Origin: an uncultured Verrucomicrobia subdivision 3 bacterium
Lineage (GTDB): Bacteria; Verrucomicrobiota; Verrucomicrobiia; Limisphaerales; UBA11358
DNA length: 64,000 nt
Direction: 5' to 3'
Assembly: GCA_903850425.1 (NCBI GenBank)
Contig: CAINLR010000017.1
Location: forward strand, 62,001-126,000
The notes under the pieces were generated by a model. That model worked only from the letters and a program-made list of their open reading frames with translations. It was not told where the DNA came from and did not search any database. A program made the translations under genes and the position numbers. Positions 9,432-18,600 of the stretch are shown in pieces. Position 1 is the first letter of the stretch; each line of letters opens with the position of its first letter.

Positions 9432-9722
9432 TTATTTTTTGACGCCGAGGATCGCGTCCTTGGCCGCCTTGGCGACGCGGAACTTCACGACCTTCTTGGC
9501 CTTGATCTGGATGGTTTCGCCAGTGGCCGGGTTGCGGCCGACGCGGGCTTTGCGGTTCACCAGGACCAGCTTGCCGAGACCGGGGATGGTAAAGGAATCT
9601 TTCGCGTGCTTATAGGAGAGCGCCGCGATGTGCTCGAGGATCTCAGTCGCGGCTTTCTTGGTGATATTATTCTTCGTTGCGATTTCCGCAGCGATTTGTG
9701 ATTTGCTCAATGCTTTTGCCAT
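9432..9722 (-). CDS. HU/IHF-family DNA-binding protein
   Basis: A 96-residue basic protein matching the HU family in length and layout. The N-terminal helices (K-S-Q-I-A-A-E-I-A and T-K-K-A-A-T-E-I-L) form the dimer core. The beta-arm carries G-R-N-P-A-T-G-E-T-I-Q-I with the conserved Pro that intercalates into DNA. The ATG at 9722 starts with M-A-K-A-L-S-K, a normal HU N-terminus; longer frames upstream are not protein-like. It is a single-gene unit, with a strong terminator just downstream. Expected role: nucleoid compaction and DNA bending. Confidence 0.95.
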   Translation of the reverse strand: MAKALSKSQIAAEIATKNNITKKAATEILEHIAALSYKHAKDSFTIPGLGKLVLVNRKARVGRNPATGETIQIKAKKVVKFRVAKAAKDAILGVKK

Positions 9723-10084
9723 AATGTAGTCAATTGTTACGTTGGTTAACTGTCGTTGCCGGTCCATTAAAGCGGGTCGGAAATCAATCGCCAAGCGAAA
9801 ACCGTCGGTTTCGTGAATGAATTTGCGGTGTTCGGGTCTGGCACTCTCCCGCCCGGTTTTGGCCGACGGTAAAGTAATGCCGGTATTTTCTTGCTCCGGC
9901 GGCTGGTTCCGCGCCGCGATTGCCCGCCCCTGCGCGGGCCGCAACATTAACCAGCAGGATGGTAAAACCCTTGACCTGATTGGAGAAAGCAACCACCCCA
10001 GCCGGATTGGGCCGGCAATGGCCCCTCATTAATTTCAACGCACAGTCAAAATTTCCGGATGCTGAAGGCGGTTCCCCGAACGAT
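9723..10084. other. Intergenic gap upstream of HU
   Basis: A 362-bp stretch between HU (minus) and the 3' end of the DUF6263-like gene (minus). Short frames are present but none has protein character. It must contain the HU promoter, though I see no clear consensus pair. Confidence 0.4.
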
Positions 10085-11299
10085 TCATTGGCTTTGGATG
10101 CTTAGCTTCAGGTCCGTTTTCACGTCCATGACCTGTTTTTGCTGGCCGACGTTCATACCCATGTTGATGTCGGTTTTTTGGGCCAGCGTTGCCGCTGCGG
10201 GCATGATGTGGGCAAGGTCAAAGGTGCTGCTGCCGGTGCCGGTGCCGGTCATGTGGTTGAGGTCAACCTTCAAGCCGGGCATCGCCGGGCTCTGGATCTT
10301 CTGGTTGCTGGCGTTCTGGGTGACGGTGCTGCGGAGCGTGAGTCGGTTACCTTCGATGCTTACGAGTTCGTAGTGGCAGGTCTGGTCAATGGTCATGCCT
10401 TGTGACTTGATCTTGGTCTTAAATTCCCACGTTGCGTCCGGGCCGACGGCTTCTTCGGGCAGCGGGGTGGTGGCGCTGGCAAAAGCCTCTTTCATCTGAT
10501 CCATGGTCTGGCTCAACTGCGGGGCAACCGTGGCCGGCAAGTTCATTTCGACTCCCTTGACAATTCCATGGTCGGACATCCGGCCGGTGCCGGTCATTCC
10601 ACGCATGCCAGCGAACGAAGATTTCAGCGCGGCGGCGATGGCGGGCATCGTGTTCGTGTCGTCGGCCACGGTGGCATCGTTGTAAACCATCTGGTAAGTG
10701 ATTACCCCGTCGGCGGAAACATCCTTCACCGCCACGTCCAGGGTCAGCAGCATCGCCGGGAGTTTCATGCCGGGCATTTCATTGCCAGCCATCGCCGTGG
10801 TCACGGCCATCTCCAGAGACATGCGGATCGTCTGCTGATCGCCGACGGCCGGATGCAGGTGCAACACCGTGCGGGGCTCGTTGCCCGCACTGAGCAGTTT
10901 CACCGCCGCCTTGGGCGCCAGCGCCGTGCCCGCCTTGACGCTGCTGTTTTCAGCCGCAATGGCCCGCGCCGAGGTCGCGCCGACTTTTTCGGCCAGATAA
11001 TTCAGCCGGAAGGAAACGATCCGGCTGTTCCAGGTGGGATTCGCCCGCTGAAACTGGGCCAGTGCCACTTGGGCCTCCGCATATTTGGCGTGCGCCAGCG
11101 TGGTCTTGCCATCCGCGTTCAGCGCATCGGCCTGATCAATGATACCGTAAACCGTCAGATATTCCTCGTCCGGGCCTTCGGCGCGCGCCGCACACAACGT
11201 GAGCAGCAACATCAGCAGGGTCCAGCCGGCTGACCACTTGCGGTGGGTGAAAATGGTAATGCCGGAAGCGGCTGAAATCCTGTGATGCGGGTCGTTCAT
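10085..11299 (-). CDS. DUF6263-like exported protein
   Basis: The ATG at 11299 gives 404 residues. An N-terminal region of ~27 residues is followed by a hydrophobic stretch and an A-R-A cleavage-type site (~43), consistent with a long signal peptide. Residues ~45-105 form a helical segment with an alternating Ala/Leu pattern resembling a TPR-like bundle. Residues ~140-404 are beta-rich and Met/Thr-rich, with features I associate with DUF6263: a start of the type V-G-D-x-x-T-x-R-M, V-K-D-V-S-A-D-G-V-I-T-Y, and a late T-C-H-Y-E-L-V. A run of Thr-Gly repeats (~T-G-T-G-T-G) is encoded by a GGTGCC-type microsatellite near 10231. The function of the family is unknown; it is probably periplasmic or lipid-facing. 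Confidence 0.65.
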   Translation of the reverse strand: MNDPHHRISAASGITIFTHRKWSAGWTLLMLLLTLCAARAEGPDEEYLTVYGIIDQADALNADGKTTLAHAKYAEAQVALAQFQRANPTWNSRIVSFRLNYLAEKVGATSARAIAAENSSVKAGTALAPKAAVKLLSAGNEPRTVLHLHPAVGDQQTIRMSLEMAVTTAMAGNEMPGMKLPAMLLTLDVAVKDVSADGVITYQMVYNDATVADDTNTMPAIAAALKSSFAGMRGMTGTGRMSDHGIVKGVEMNLPATVAPQLSQTMDQMKEAFASATTPLPEEAVGPDATWEFKTKIKSQGMTIDQTCHYELVSIEGNRLTLRSTVTQNASNQKIQSPAMPGLKVDLNHMTGTGTGSSTFDLAHIMPAAATLAQKTDINMGMNVGQQKQVMDVKTDLKLSIQSQ

Positions 11300-11492
11300 G
11301 ACGCGCAAATTAGAGCGTGGTCGAAAAACGTCAAACAAAAATGCGCTGCCAAATTCGATCCGCAGTTTGCAATCCCAGGCAAGGCGGCCGCCGGAATTTT
11401 TCAATGGAAGTAATTCCATTAAACCGGCAGTGACCGCCCCGCCGAACGAATTGGCGTTTGCCACCCACAGCGCAAAACGGACCGGCAAGGCC

Positions 11493-11744
11493 CTACGCAC
11501 CGAAAGGCCGGGCTAAGCTGCGGCCCGGCGTGCTCGCAAACACCACCTCCGGCGCAAATAGTGAACACCATTCGCGGGCGTCGGCTTGGTCGGCAGCGGT
11601 GCCGCCGATGAGTTCGATTTTGCCGTTGAGCTTTTTTACGAGGCGGGCGGCCCCGAACGTGGCCATGGTTTCGCCGGTCATTTGGCCCAGCCAGAATGAA
11701 TTGATTAATTTCATGCGGCCAGTTTGGCGCGTGAGGTTGGACAT
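11493..11744 (-). CDS. Small conserved-looking hypothetical protein
   Basis: 83 residues from the ATG at 11744, or 73 from an in-frame ATG at 11714 that starts M-K-L-I-N-S-F-W-L-G-Q. The composition is that of a globular cytoplasmic protein and is better than the overlapping frames. It has a mixed helix/strand pattern (T-M-A-T-F-G-A-A-R-L-V-K-K-L-N-G-K-I-E-L) and an acidic patch after residue ~45. I recall similar ~60-80-residue proteins in Verrucomicrobiota but no named family. It lies head to head with the TIM-barrel gene at 11876, leaving about 130 bp for two promoters. Confidence 0.5.
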   Translation of the reverse strand: MSNLTRQTGRMKLINSFWLGQMTGETMATFGAARLVKKLNGKIELIGGTAADQADAREWCSLFAPEVVFASTPGRSLARPFGA

Positions 11745-11875
11745 CCGCAGTCCAAGGAACTAGAAATCGGAGGTGAGCCGCCGCGTCCAGATGCACCCAA
11801 GCCAGACGTGCCCGCCGAATTTAGCTGCCAGCAAAATCTCGCCAAGTGGTGTCCGCTCGGTTATCAAAGTCAGCC

Positions 11876-12841
11876 ATGAGCCTGAATCCCATGTCCCGCC
11901 GCCAAGCCCTGACCCAAACCAGCCTCTGGCTTGGCGCTGCCGTGACCGTAAATCAACTTGCCCCACCGGTGCGGGCAACCGAGGCGCAACCGACGGTGAA
12001 GACGCCGCGTCCGTTCTTATTTTCCTTGAACACGGCGACGATCCAGGGGCAAAAACTCGGCCTCGAAAAGCAGATTCAAATTGCCGGGGCAGCGGGCTAT
12101 GACGCCATCGAACCTTGGCTTTCGTCGATTGAAGATTATGTCAAGGCCGGCGGCAAACTGGCGGATTTGAAAAAGCAAATCGCCGACCTTGGCCTGACGG
12201 TCGAAAGTGCGATTGGATTTGCGGAATGGCTGGTTGATGACGATGCCCGACGTGCCAAGGGACTGGAGCGCGCCCGGCATGACATGGAACTCGTCGCGCA
12301 GCTCGGTGGCAAACGCATTGCCGCCCCGCCGGTGGGCGCAACGGAGGTCGCGAGCGTGGAGTTGGGCAAGGTTGCCGACCGTTACCGCGCGCTGCTGGAA
12401 ATTGGCGATCACTCCGGCGTCGTTCCCGAGTTGGAACTTTGGGGCTTTTCGAAAAGCATCGGCCACCTGTGGGAGTGTGTCGCCGTCGCCGTGCAATGCG
12501 GTCATCCGCGCGCATGTGTGCTGGCCGACATCTTCCATCTCTACAAAAGCGGCTCGGATTATCGCGGCTTGGCGCTCTTGAGCGGCACTGGGGCTCCGGT
12601 CATTCACCTGAATGACTATCCCGCCAATCCACCCCGGGAAAAAGTGGATGACAGCTACCGCACCTATCCCGGCGACGGCGTGAGCCCGCTGGGCGACATC
12701 TTGCGGCTGCTGCGCGAAACTGGCGGGTCCAGAGTCTTGTCGCTCGAAGTCTTCAACCGGACCTACTGGCAACAAGACGCGCTCGTCGTGGCCAGGACCG
12801 GCCTGGCGAAAATGAAACGCGTGGTGGCAACGTCCGAATGA
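11876..12841 (+). CDS. Sugar phosphate isomerase/epimerase-like TIM-barrel protein with Tat-type signal
   Basis: 321 residues from the ATG at 11876. The N-terminus has an S-R-R-Q-A-L motif followed by a hydrophobic segment and an A-x-A region, as in Tat export signals. The body resembles the xylose isomerase-like TIM barrel (AP endonuclease family 2). Features are: an early G-Y-D-A-I-E-P-W strand; E-L-E-L-W-G with a likely metal-binding Glu; C-V-L-A-D-I-F-H-L-Y-K with Asp and His; V-I-H-L-N-D-Y; and a late L-S-L-E-V-F-N with the last Glu. These acidic and His positions fit the family's divalent metal site. The substrate is unknown; such proteins are common in Verrucomicrobiota and Planctomycetes sugar loci. 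The stop codon lies inside a 17-bp tandem duplication. Confidence 0.85.
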   Translation: MSLNPMSRRQALTQTSLWLGAAVTVNQLAPPVRATEAQPTVKTPRPFLFSLNTATIQGQKLGLEKQIQIAGAAGYDAIEPWLSSIEDYVKAGGKLADLKKQIADLGLTVESAIGFAEWLVDDDARRAKGLERARHDMELVAQLGGKRIAAPPVGATEVASVELGKVADRYRALLEIGDHSGVVPELELWGFSKSIGHLWECVAVAVQCGHPRACVLADIFHLYKSGSDYRGLALLSGTGAPVIHLNDYPANPPREKVDDSYRTYPGDGVSPLGDILRLLRETGGSRVLSLEVFNRTYWQQDALVVARTGLAKMKRVVATSE

Positions 12842-12859
12842 AGGCAACGTCCGAATGAA
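12826..12859. repeat. 17-bp tandem duplication across a stop codon
   Basis: The unit GGCAACGTCCGAATGAA occurs twice back to back (12826-12842 and 12843-12859). The first copy contains the TGA stop (12839-12841) of the TIM-barrel gene, so the copy downstream is untranslated. A likely slippage product. Confidence 0.9.
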
Positions 12860-12911
12860 GGCGACGGCGGGGGATTGGAATTTTAGCCGTTGGCCTGTCA
12901 GCCCGATTTGG

Positions 12912-13664
12912 CTAGCCGCACCGATTCAACTCGTAATTCAAAAAGGAGAGACAAAAAATCGCGGCGGTTTCAACCCGGAGCGTCAAATTGCCAAGCGTGA
13001 TGGGCAGTGCGCCCGCCGCTTCAATGGCCGCCAGTTCTTCGAGCGTGAAATCGCCTTCCGGCCCGATCCACATCGCGGCGCTGCGGGGCATGTGTCCGTG
13101 CTGCGCTTCAAACTCACGCAACAGGTCGCGCGGATGGCGGCGTTCCGCTTGCAGCGAGCCGACAAGGATCAATTCAAATTTTTCCTGTCGCGCGAGGAAC
13201 TGGGCGAGCGTCAGCGGCGCTTCGACTTTCGGCCGCCAGGTTGCGCCGCATTGTTTGATGGCTTCGATGGCAACGTGCTGCCACTTCTCGCGCTTGGCTT
13301 CCGCGCCATCGCCGTCGAGCTGCGTCACCACGCGCTCGGATAAGATGGGCACGATTCGATGCGCGCCCAGTTCGACGGATTTCTGGATGATGCTCTCGAT
13401 GATTTTTCCCTTGGGCACGGCCTGCAAGAGCGTGAGGGCGCAGGGCAGGGGCGGGGTGGACTTCTTTTCCTTCACGGAGAGCGTGAGAGAATCCTTCGCA
13501 ATACTTTCAACCTCACAGAAAAATTCCGCGCCCGCGCCGTCGAGCACGGTGACGCGCTCGCCGCGTTTCAAGCGGAGAACATGCAGCGCGTGGTGCGCCT
13601 CACGGCCGTCCAGCCGCAGTGGATTGCCGGCGCAGCGTTCCGGCGGCAGATAAAAGCGGTGCAT
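12912..13664 (-). CDS. rsmE: 16S rRNA (uracil-1498-N3)-methyltransferase RsmE
   Basis: About 250 residues, normal for RsmE. The N-terminal PUA-like part starts M-H-R-F-Y and includes H-H-A-L-H-V-L-R and V-L-D-G-A-G. The SPOUT methyltransferase part has the deep-knot signatures I-G-P-E-G-D-F-T-L-E-E and I-T-L-G-N-L-T-L-R-V-E-T-A, and V-P-K-G-K-I-I-E-x-I-I-Q-K-S-V-E-L-G. It modifies U1498 of 16S rRNA using S-adenosylmethionine. An ATG three codons upstream (13673) is also possible; I prefer 13664 because family members start M-x-R-F. It lies 70 bp downstream of dnaJ on the same strand, so grpE-dnaJ-rsmE is a likely operon, as in other bacteria. Confidence 0.95.
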   Translation of the reverse strand: MHRFYLPPERCAGNPLRLDGREAHHALHVLRLKRGERVTVLDGAGAEFFCEVESIAKDSLTLSVKEKKSTPPLPCALTLLQAVPKGKIIESIIQKSVELGAHRIVPILSERVVTQLDGDGAEAKREKWQHVAIEAIKQCGATWRPKVEAPLTLAQFLARQEKFELILVGSLQAERRHPRDLLREFEAQHGHMPRSAAMWIGPEGDFTLEELAAIEAAGALPITLGNLTLRVETAAIFCLSFLNYELNRCG

Positions 13665-13734
13665 AAATTCCATGATGCGTGATCCGTGAACCGTGAGCAG
13701 AATAAATCACGTTTCCCGTTTCCCGCATCCGTCG

Positions 13735-14871
13735 TCACTTAAAAAACTTCTTTGCCTTCTCAAAAAATCCGGACGCGATGGGGGCCTGCTTCCCGTCGCA
13801 GAGCGCGGAAAACTCCGTGAGCTTGGCGCGCTGGGCACTGTCCAGATGCGTCGGCACTTCGATCAACACGCGCACATGCAGGTCGCCCTGGCCATAGCCT
13901 TGGAGGTTTTTCACGCCCTTGCCCTTGATGCGGAATGTCGTGGCCGGCTGCGTGCCAGCAGGAATTTTGATCGTCGCGCGGCCTTCGAGCGTGGGCACTT
14001 CCAGCTCCGTGCCCAAGGCTGCTTGCACGAAACTGATCGGGATTTCACAGATCAAATCGTCGCCGTCGCGGTGGAAAATTTCGTGTTCCTTCACGTGCAG
14101 CACGACGTAGAGGTCGCCCGGTGGCCCGCCGCGAAAACCAGCTTCGCCATTGCCGGAAGAACGCAGCCGCGAGCCGGCGTCCACCCCTGGCGGGATGCGC
14201 AGCTTGATCTTGGAGGCGGCCTGCCGTTTGCCGCTGCCGTGACAGGTCTTGCATGGTTTTTCCATGAGCCGGCCCGCGCCTTTGCAATGCGGGCACGTCT
14301 GCGCAATGCTGAAAATGCCGCGCGAAGTCAGCACCTGGCCGCGCCCGCCGCAGGTGACGCAGGTTTTCAATTTTGAACCCGCCTCCGCGCCCGAGCCGGA
14401 GCAAGGTTCGCACGTGTCGAGTTTGGTGACGGCAATTTCCTTCTCACAGCCGAGCGCCGCCTCTTCCAGCGAAACTTCCAGGTCGTAACGCAAATCATCG
14501 CCGCGCTGGGGCTGCGAGGGATCGGCCTGCTGGCCACCAAAAAGATTTTCAAAAATGCTGCCGCCGCCCGCACCGCCAAACACGTCGCGGAAAATATCGA
14601 AGGGGTCATGGAAGCCGCCGCCGCCCCGGCCGGCGCGCTGGCGCGGATCAAACGCCGCGTGGCCGAACTGATCGTAGGCCGAGCGTTTTTGCGGGTCGCT
14701 CAACGCCTCGTAAGCCTCGCCGAGTTCCTTGAATTTTTCCTCCGCCGCGTGGTCGCCCGGATTTTTGTCCGGGTGATATTTCACGGCCAGCTTGCGGTAG
14801 GATTTTTTGATGCCCTCCGCTGTCTCATCGCGGCTGACTTCCAGAACTTCGTAGTAATCGCGTTTAGCCAT
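13735..14871 (-). CDS. dnaJ: Chaperone DnaJ (Hsp40)
   Basis: 378 residues with the full class I layout. There is a J domain (1-70) with H-P-D at ~33-35, and a Gly/Phe-rich linker ([13 protein letters not shown]). The zinc-finger region has four C-x-x-C-x-G-x-G-type motifs ([32 protein letters not shown]). Beta-sandwich client-binding domains follow. It stimulates DnaK ATPase and delivers unfolded clients; dnaK itself is not in the window. The gene follows grpE by 72 bp, a spacer that contains a 3x TTAAAAA tandem repeat. Confidence 0.97.
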   Translation of the reverse strand: MAKRDYYEVLEVSRDETAEGIKKSYRKLAVKYHPDKNPGDHAAEEKFKELGEAYEALSDPQKRSAYDQFGHAAFDPRQRAGRGGGGFHDPFDIFRDVFGGAGGGSIFENLFGGQQADPSQPQRGDDLRYDLEVSLEEAALGCEKEIAVTKLDTCEPCSGSGAEAGSKLKTCVTCGGRGQVLTSRGIFSIAQTCPHCKGAGRLMEKPCKTCHGSGKRQAASKIKLRIPPGVDAGSRLRSSGNGEAGFRGGPPGDLYVVLHVKEHEIFHRDGDDLICEIPISFVQAALGTELEVPTLEGRATIKIPAGTQPATTFRIKGKGVKNLQGYGQGDLHVRVLIEVPTHLDSAQRAKLTEFSALCDGKQAPIASGFFEKAKKFFK

Positions 14872-14877
14872 CTGAAA

Positions 14878-14898
14878 TTAAAAATTAAAAATTAAAAA
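14878..14898. repeat. Short tandem repeat, 3 x TTAAAAA
   Basis: Three perfect 7-bp units in the grpE-dnaJ spacer, seven bases upstream of the dnaJ start codon. This AT-rich block is where a ribosome-binding region would be expected. Confidence 0.85.
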
Positions 14899-14943
14899 TG
14901 CAAAATGGCCCGGACTCTATGCCGCGCCAAACCCCCGGTGATT

Positions 14944-15486
14944 TTAATTGGTTTCCACCACTGCCGGCGCTTTGGCGACGATGACGGTGGCGGGCCGCAG
15001 CAAACGTTCCTTTAATTTATAGCCTTTGCGCAACTGCTGGGCCACGTGGCCTTCAGGAACTTCGACGGTTTCCATTTGCGACACGGCTTCGTGCAGGTGT
15101 GGATCAAAGGGTAGGCCGGCGGCTTCGATCTCTTCGAGGCCGGTTTCGGTCAGGGCGGTTTTCAACTGTTGCTGGATCATGGTCACGCCGGTCGAGAGCG
15201 ATGCGAGCTTGTCGCCTTGCGCGGCCTGCGCGGCGGTGAGGGCCATTTCAAAATTGTCGAGCACCGGCAGCAGTTTTTGCAGCAGGGAGGCGTTGGCATA
15301 TTGGCCGGCCTCAATTTTCTCCCGCGCGGCGCGCTTCTTGAAATTGTCAAAATCGGCGGTCGTCCGCAGCAGGCGCTCCCAGTTCTCATCGGCCTTGGCG
15401 GCGCGCGTCTGGAGTTCGGCGATCTGCTCCGGCGTGGGCGCAGCGGCGGCTTCAGGCTGGGGCGTTTCAGCTTCGGGTTTGCTCAT
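14944..15486 (-). CDS. grpE: Nucleotide exchange factor GrpE
   Basis: 180 residues. An acidic Pro/Ala-rich N-terminal tail (~1-20) is followed by a long amphipathic helix (~20-80) that contains the family motif D-F-D-N-F-K-K-R, then the C-terminal beta-domain with F-D-P-H-L-H-E-A-V and V-x-x-Q-L-R-K-G-Y-K-L-K-E-R-L-L-R-P-A-x-V. It releases ADP from DnaK. First gene of the probable grpE-dnaJ-rsmE unit. I see no CIRCE-type inverted repeat upstream. Confidence 0.95.
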   Translation of the reverse strand: MSKPEAETPQPEAAAAPTPEQIAELQTRAAKADENWERLLRTTADFDNFKKRAAREKIEAGQYANASLLQKLLPVLDNFEMALTAAQAAQGDKLASLSTGVTMIQQQLKTALTETGLEEIEAAGLPFDPHLHEAVSQMETVEVPEGHVAQQLRKGYKLKERLLRPATVIVAKAPAVVETN

Positions 15487-15566
15487 AGTCTTTTTACCAA
15501 AAAAATTCAGGGCGGAAAAATAGCAGAAGCCCGCGCGCTCGGCAACGGGCGAGAATCACTGAAGCG

Positions 15567-15594
15567 CTTCAAATTTGCGATCGCAAATTTGAAG
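15567..15594. repeat. 28-bp perfect palindrome
   Basis: CTTCAAATTTGCGA followed directly by its reverse complement, in the 116-bp gap between the grpE start and the DUF2723 stop. The centre is GCGATCGC. There is no T-tract on either side, so it is not a standard terminator; it may be a protein-binding site, a repeat or a stem that protects mRNA 3' ends. Confidence 0.85.
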
Positions 15595-15602
15595 GCTTCC
15601 GG

Positions 15603-18600
15603 TCATTTGGCGGGCACCAGCTTCTGGAATTCCGGCAGGGCGCGGATGGCATTGAAGCGCTGGTCGGTGCGCGCCGTCGTGAGGAGGTCGGGGCCGGCAC
15701 CATTGGTGGCGTGCCGCTTGGCGTCCATCGCCAGCGCGGTTTTCAGATTCTGCAGCGCCAGCGGCGACTGGCCGGTGATGGCCTGCAGCGCCGCGAGGTC
15801 GTAAAGCGGTTCGGGTTTGTCCGGCGAGAGGGCAACCAGTTTTTTCAAGGCGATTTCGAGCTTGGCCAGGTTGCCCAACTGGGCAAAATAGTTGGCGACG
15901 GCGGCGGCATCCTGAAACTTGATGTCGGCGCTGTTGATGGCTTGATCCAGCAGTTCCACGGCGCGGTTGGTTTGCTGGAGCTGCATATAAGTGCCGCCGA
16001 GCATGATCAGATTTTGCACGTTGGCCGGGTTCGTTTTCGCCACGTTTTCCATCGCTTCCAACTGGCCGACAGCCTGGACGCGGCCCGCGTTGTCCGCTTT
16101 GAACTGCTTGAGCTGATTGATCAGGTTGGAGACTTGTTCGTTGTAGGGATCCAGTTTCTTGCAGGTTTCGGCGACGATGATGGCGTCATCGAACCGGCCG
16201 AATTGCAGGAGGAAATTCACATACCGGAACACGGCTTCCGGGCTGTAGGGACAGAACGCGAACGCCTGCTTGAAGGCAAAGTCGGTTTCGCGGACCAGCG
16301 CCGTCTGCGCGGCGGGCGTCTTCTGGCGGTATTCCGCCGGGCATTGGGCACCGAGGCGCCAGTAATACATTCCCGCCTGCGAACTGCGCAGTTTGGAAAA
16401 GGCTTTTTGCGCGTCGTCATCGCGGATAAAAGCGCGGTCGCCGGTGAAACCCTTGTAATTATTGCCGATATAAGTGCGTTCCGCGAAATCGGCGATTTCC
16501 TGCACCTTCGTGTCGTAGTCGATCCAGTTGCCACAGAGGCGCGTCGAAAACTTGGACCAGAATTCATGATCCAGTTTAAACACGTCATCGGACAATTCCG
16601 GCTGCGGCGTGCGGTTGATGTGCATGATGATGCCGAACGGGGTTTCGTAAGGATACATCCAGTCGAGCGGAAAACTTTCTTCAACGTAAAACTCGTTTGT
16701 GGGATTCTGGTCGAAGATGACTTTGCACAGCAGGCCATTGATCATCATGACGGCGACCTGGCCGGAGACCTGCACGCGGCCGTTTTGCACATGCACATCT
16801 TCGCCTTGCTTGAGCTGGCCGAGTTGCTCCCGGCGGGCCACGTCCTGGGTGTATTCTTCAAAACACTTTTGCGAATCCTCGGGCGAGGGGATGTAAATTT
16901 CGGCCGGCGGGTAAACCCCTTCGGCGCGGCGGCGGGTCTCAATCCGCAGGCCGTTGGCGGTGAAGGGACGGTCCAGCACGGTGAACGCCAAGTCGGCGAG
17001 GCCGTTCACGAGACCGTTGTCCGGGCCGAGCGGAATGCCGAGGACGTAGCGGATGAATTCGCGGAAGAACGGCGGATCAATCTGCTTGGACCGGTTGTAT
17101 TGCGAGCGGAGGTAATCCAGATAGGTGCCGTCGGCGAGCGCGTTTTGCGTGATGAGGTAGCAGTCGCGGCGGTTGAATTTCTGATCCTGTTCCGGCTGGC
17201 AATTAGACGGAATAAAACTGTCGCAGAAAATCGCGTAGGTCGGACAGAATCGGCCGGGGTCCGTGCCGCCGAACAAAATGGTGTTGCGCGCCATCTCAGG
17301 ATAAATGGTCTTCGCGTTAGCCGGATTTTTCAGCAGATCGGCGCGGAGCGTGTTGTCGTAGGTCAACTTGCCGGTCTTGGGATCGGTGAACGGCGGCGTG
17401 AACATGTCATGGCCAAACCAGTAGCCGAACCAGTGGTTGCGCTGCTCGCTCTTATACCAGTGCGACATGCCGGAATAGAGGGGCATGATGGTGAAAAGAC
17501 CCAGCAAAATCAGGACCGGCCCGCGCTTGCGATAGGCCAGCAAGGCGGCGATGAAGATCAGCGGCAGGGCGAGGAGAATCAGATTGGCGAACACGGGCAC
17601 GCCGTATTGGTCCTTGTCAAAAGCCTGTGCAATATAGCGAGGCACTTCGGAGTGGAGGATTTGGCCGGGTGAATTAATAAAAGCGACGATAAAGTTGCCG
17701 ACACTGAGCAAGGCGGCATGAACTGTTTCGGGATGCATCAACCGCAGCACAACAACGAATAAAACCAATCCGATCGGCAACCCCCAAGTAAACGCATTTT
17801 CAGCGAAGCTGTCGTTGAGAGACTTGATCCATCCACGCACTTTGACATATAGCGCCACTAAGAATACCAAACCGCAGCCAATTAAAATTCCCCATAGAAA
17901 AATATGCTCAGGTTTGAATCCGCCAGCAGGGCCGAAGTAAAGTTTTCCCGCTGCGTCCACAAGACAATACATTGAGAGCAACACGGCCACCGAAGCCCCC
18001 AGCAAACCCCAGCGGCGGAACACCTGATAATGCGTCGCCACAAAGGCCGCCAGCAGCGTCAGACCGTAGCCGATCATCAGCGCGAACAGGCCGTGCCCGG
18101 CCGTGAAAAACACCTTGTTCAAATCCGACGACGACCGATCCGGCGTCACCGCCAGCAGCAACGCCAGCAGCACGGAGACGCAAAAATAAATCGAAGTGAC
18201 CCCAATGATCCAAGAGCGCTCGCGGCGCTGCATTTTCAACAAAAAGAAGAAAGGCAGAATCCCGATGAACACGAACACCCAACTGAACGAGTCCGCCAAG
18301 CCTTCAAGCAGATACCAGAACTGGAAAGCAAAGCGCGAGGGGTTCTCGAAAAAGTTGGTGCTTTCCGCACTCCCGTATTGGCCGCGGCTCAACGCGTGGA
18401 AAAAGCCTTCGACCGTGCGCGGGTATCCCCATTGCATCGGTGGGCAACTCATGCCCGAGAGCGGCATGTAAAAATACATGGAGACGCCCAAAGTCCACAT
18501 CACGCCCATCAAGATGACGGATTTCCATTCCGTGGCAATCGCCTTGGTCTGGTTCATCAGCCAGAACGCGGCCGCCAAGGAAAAGAGCCCGACGGAGTGA

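Noticed and set aside
10231-10252. GGTGCC microsatellite as a phase-variation tract
   Set aside because: The unit is six bases, so length change keeps the frame; only a few units and inside a coding region.
15711-17672. 653-codon open frame on the plus strand opposite the DUF2723 gene
   Set aside because: Same situation: antisense to a well-supported gene, no motifs, biased composition.
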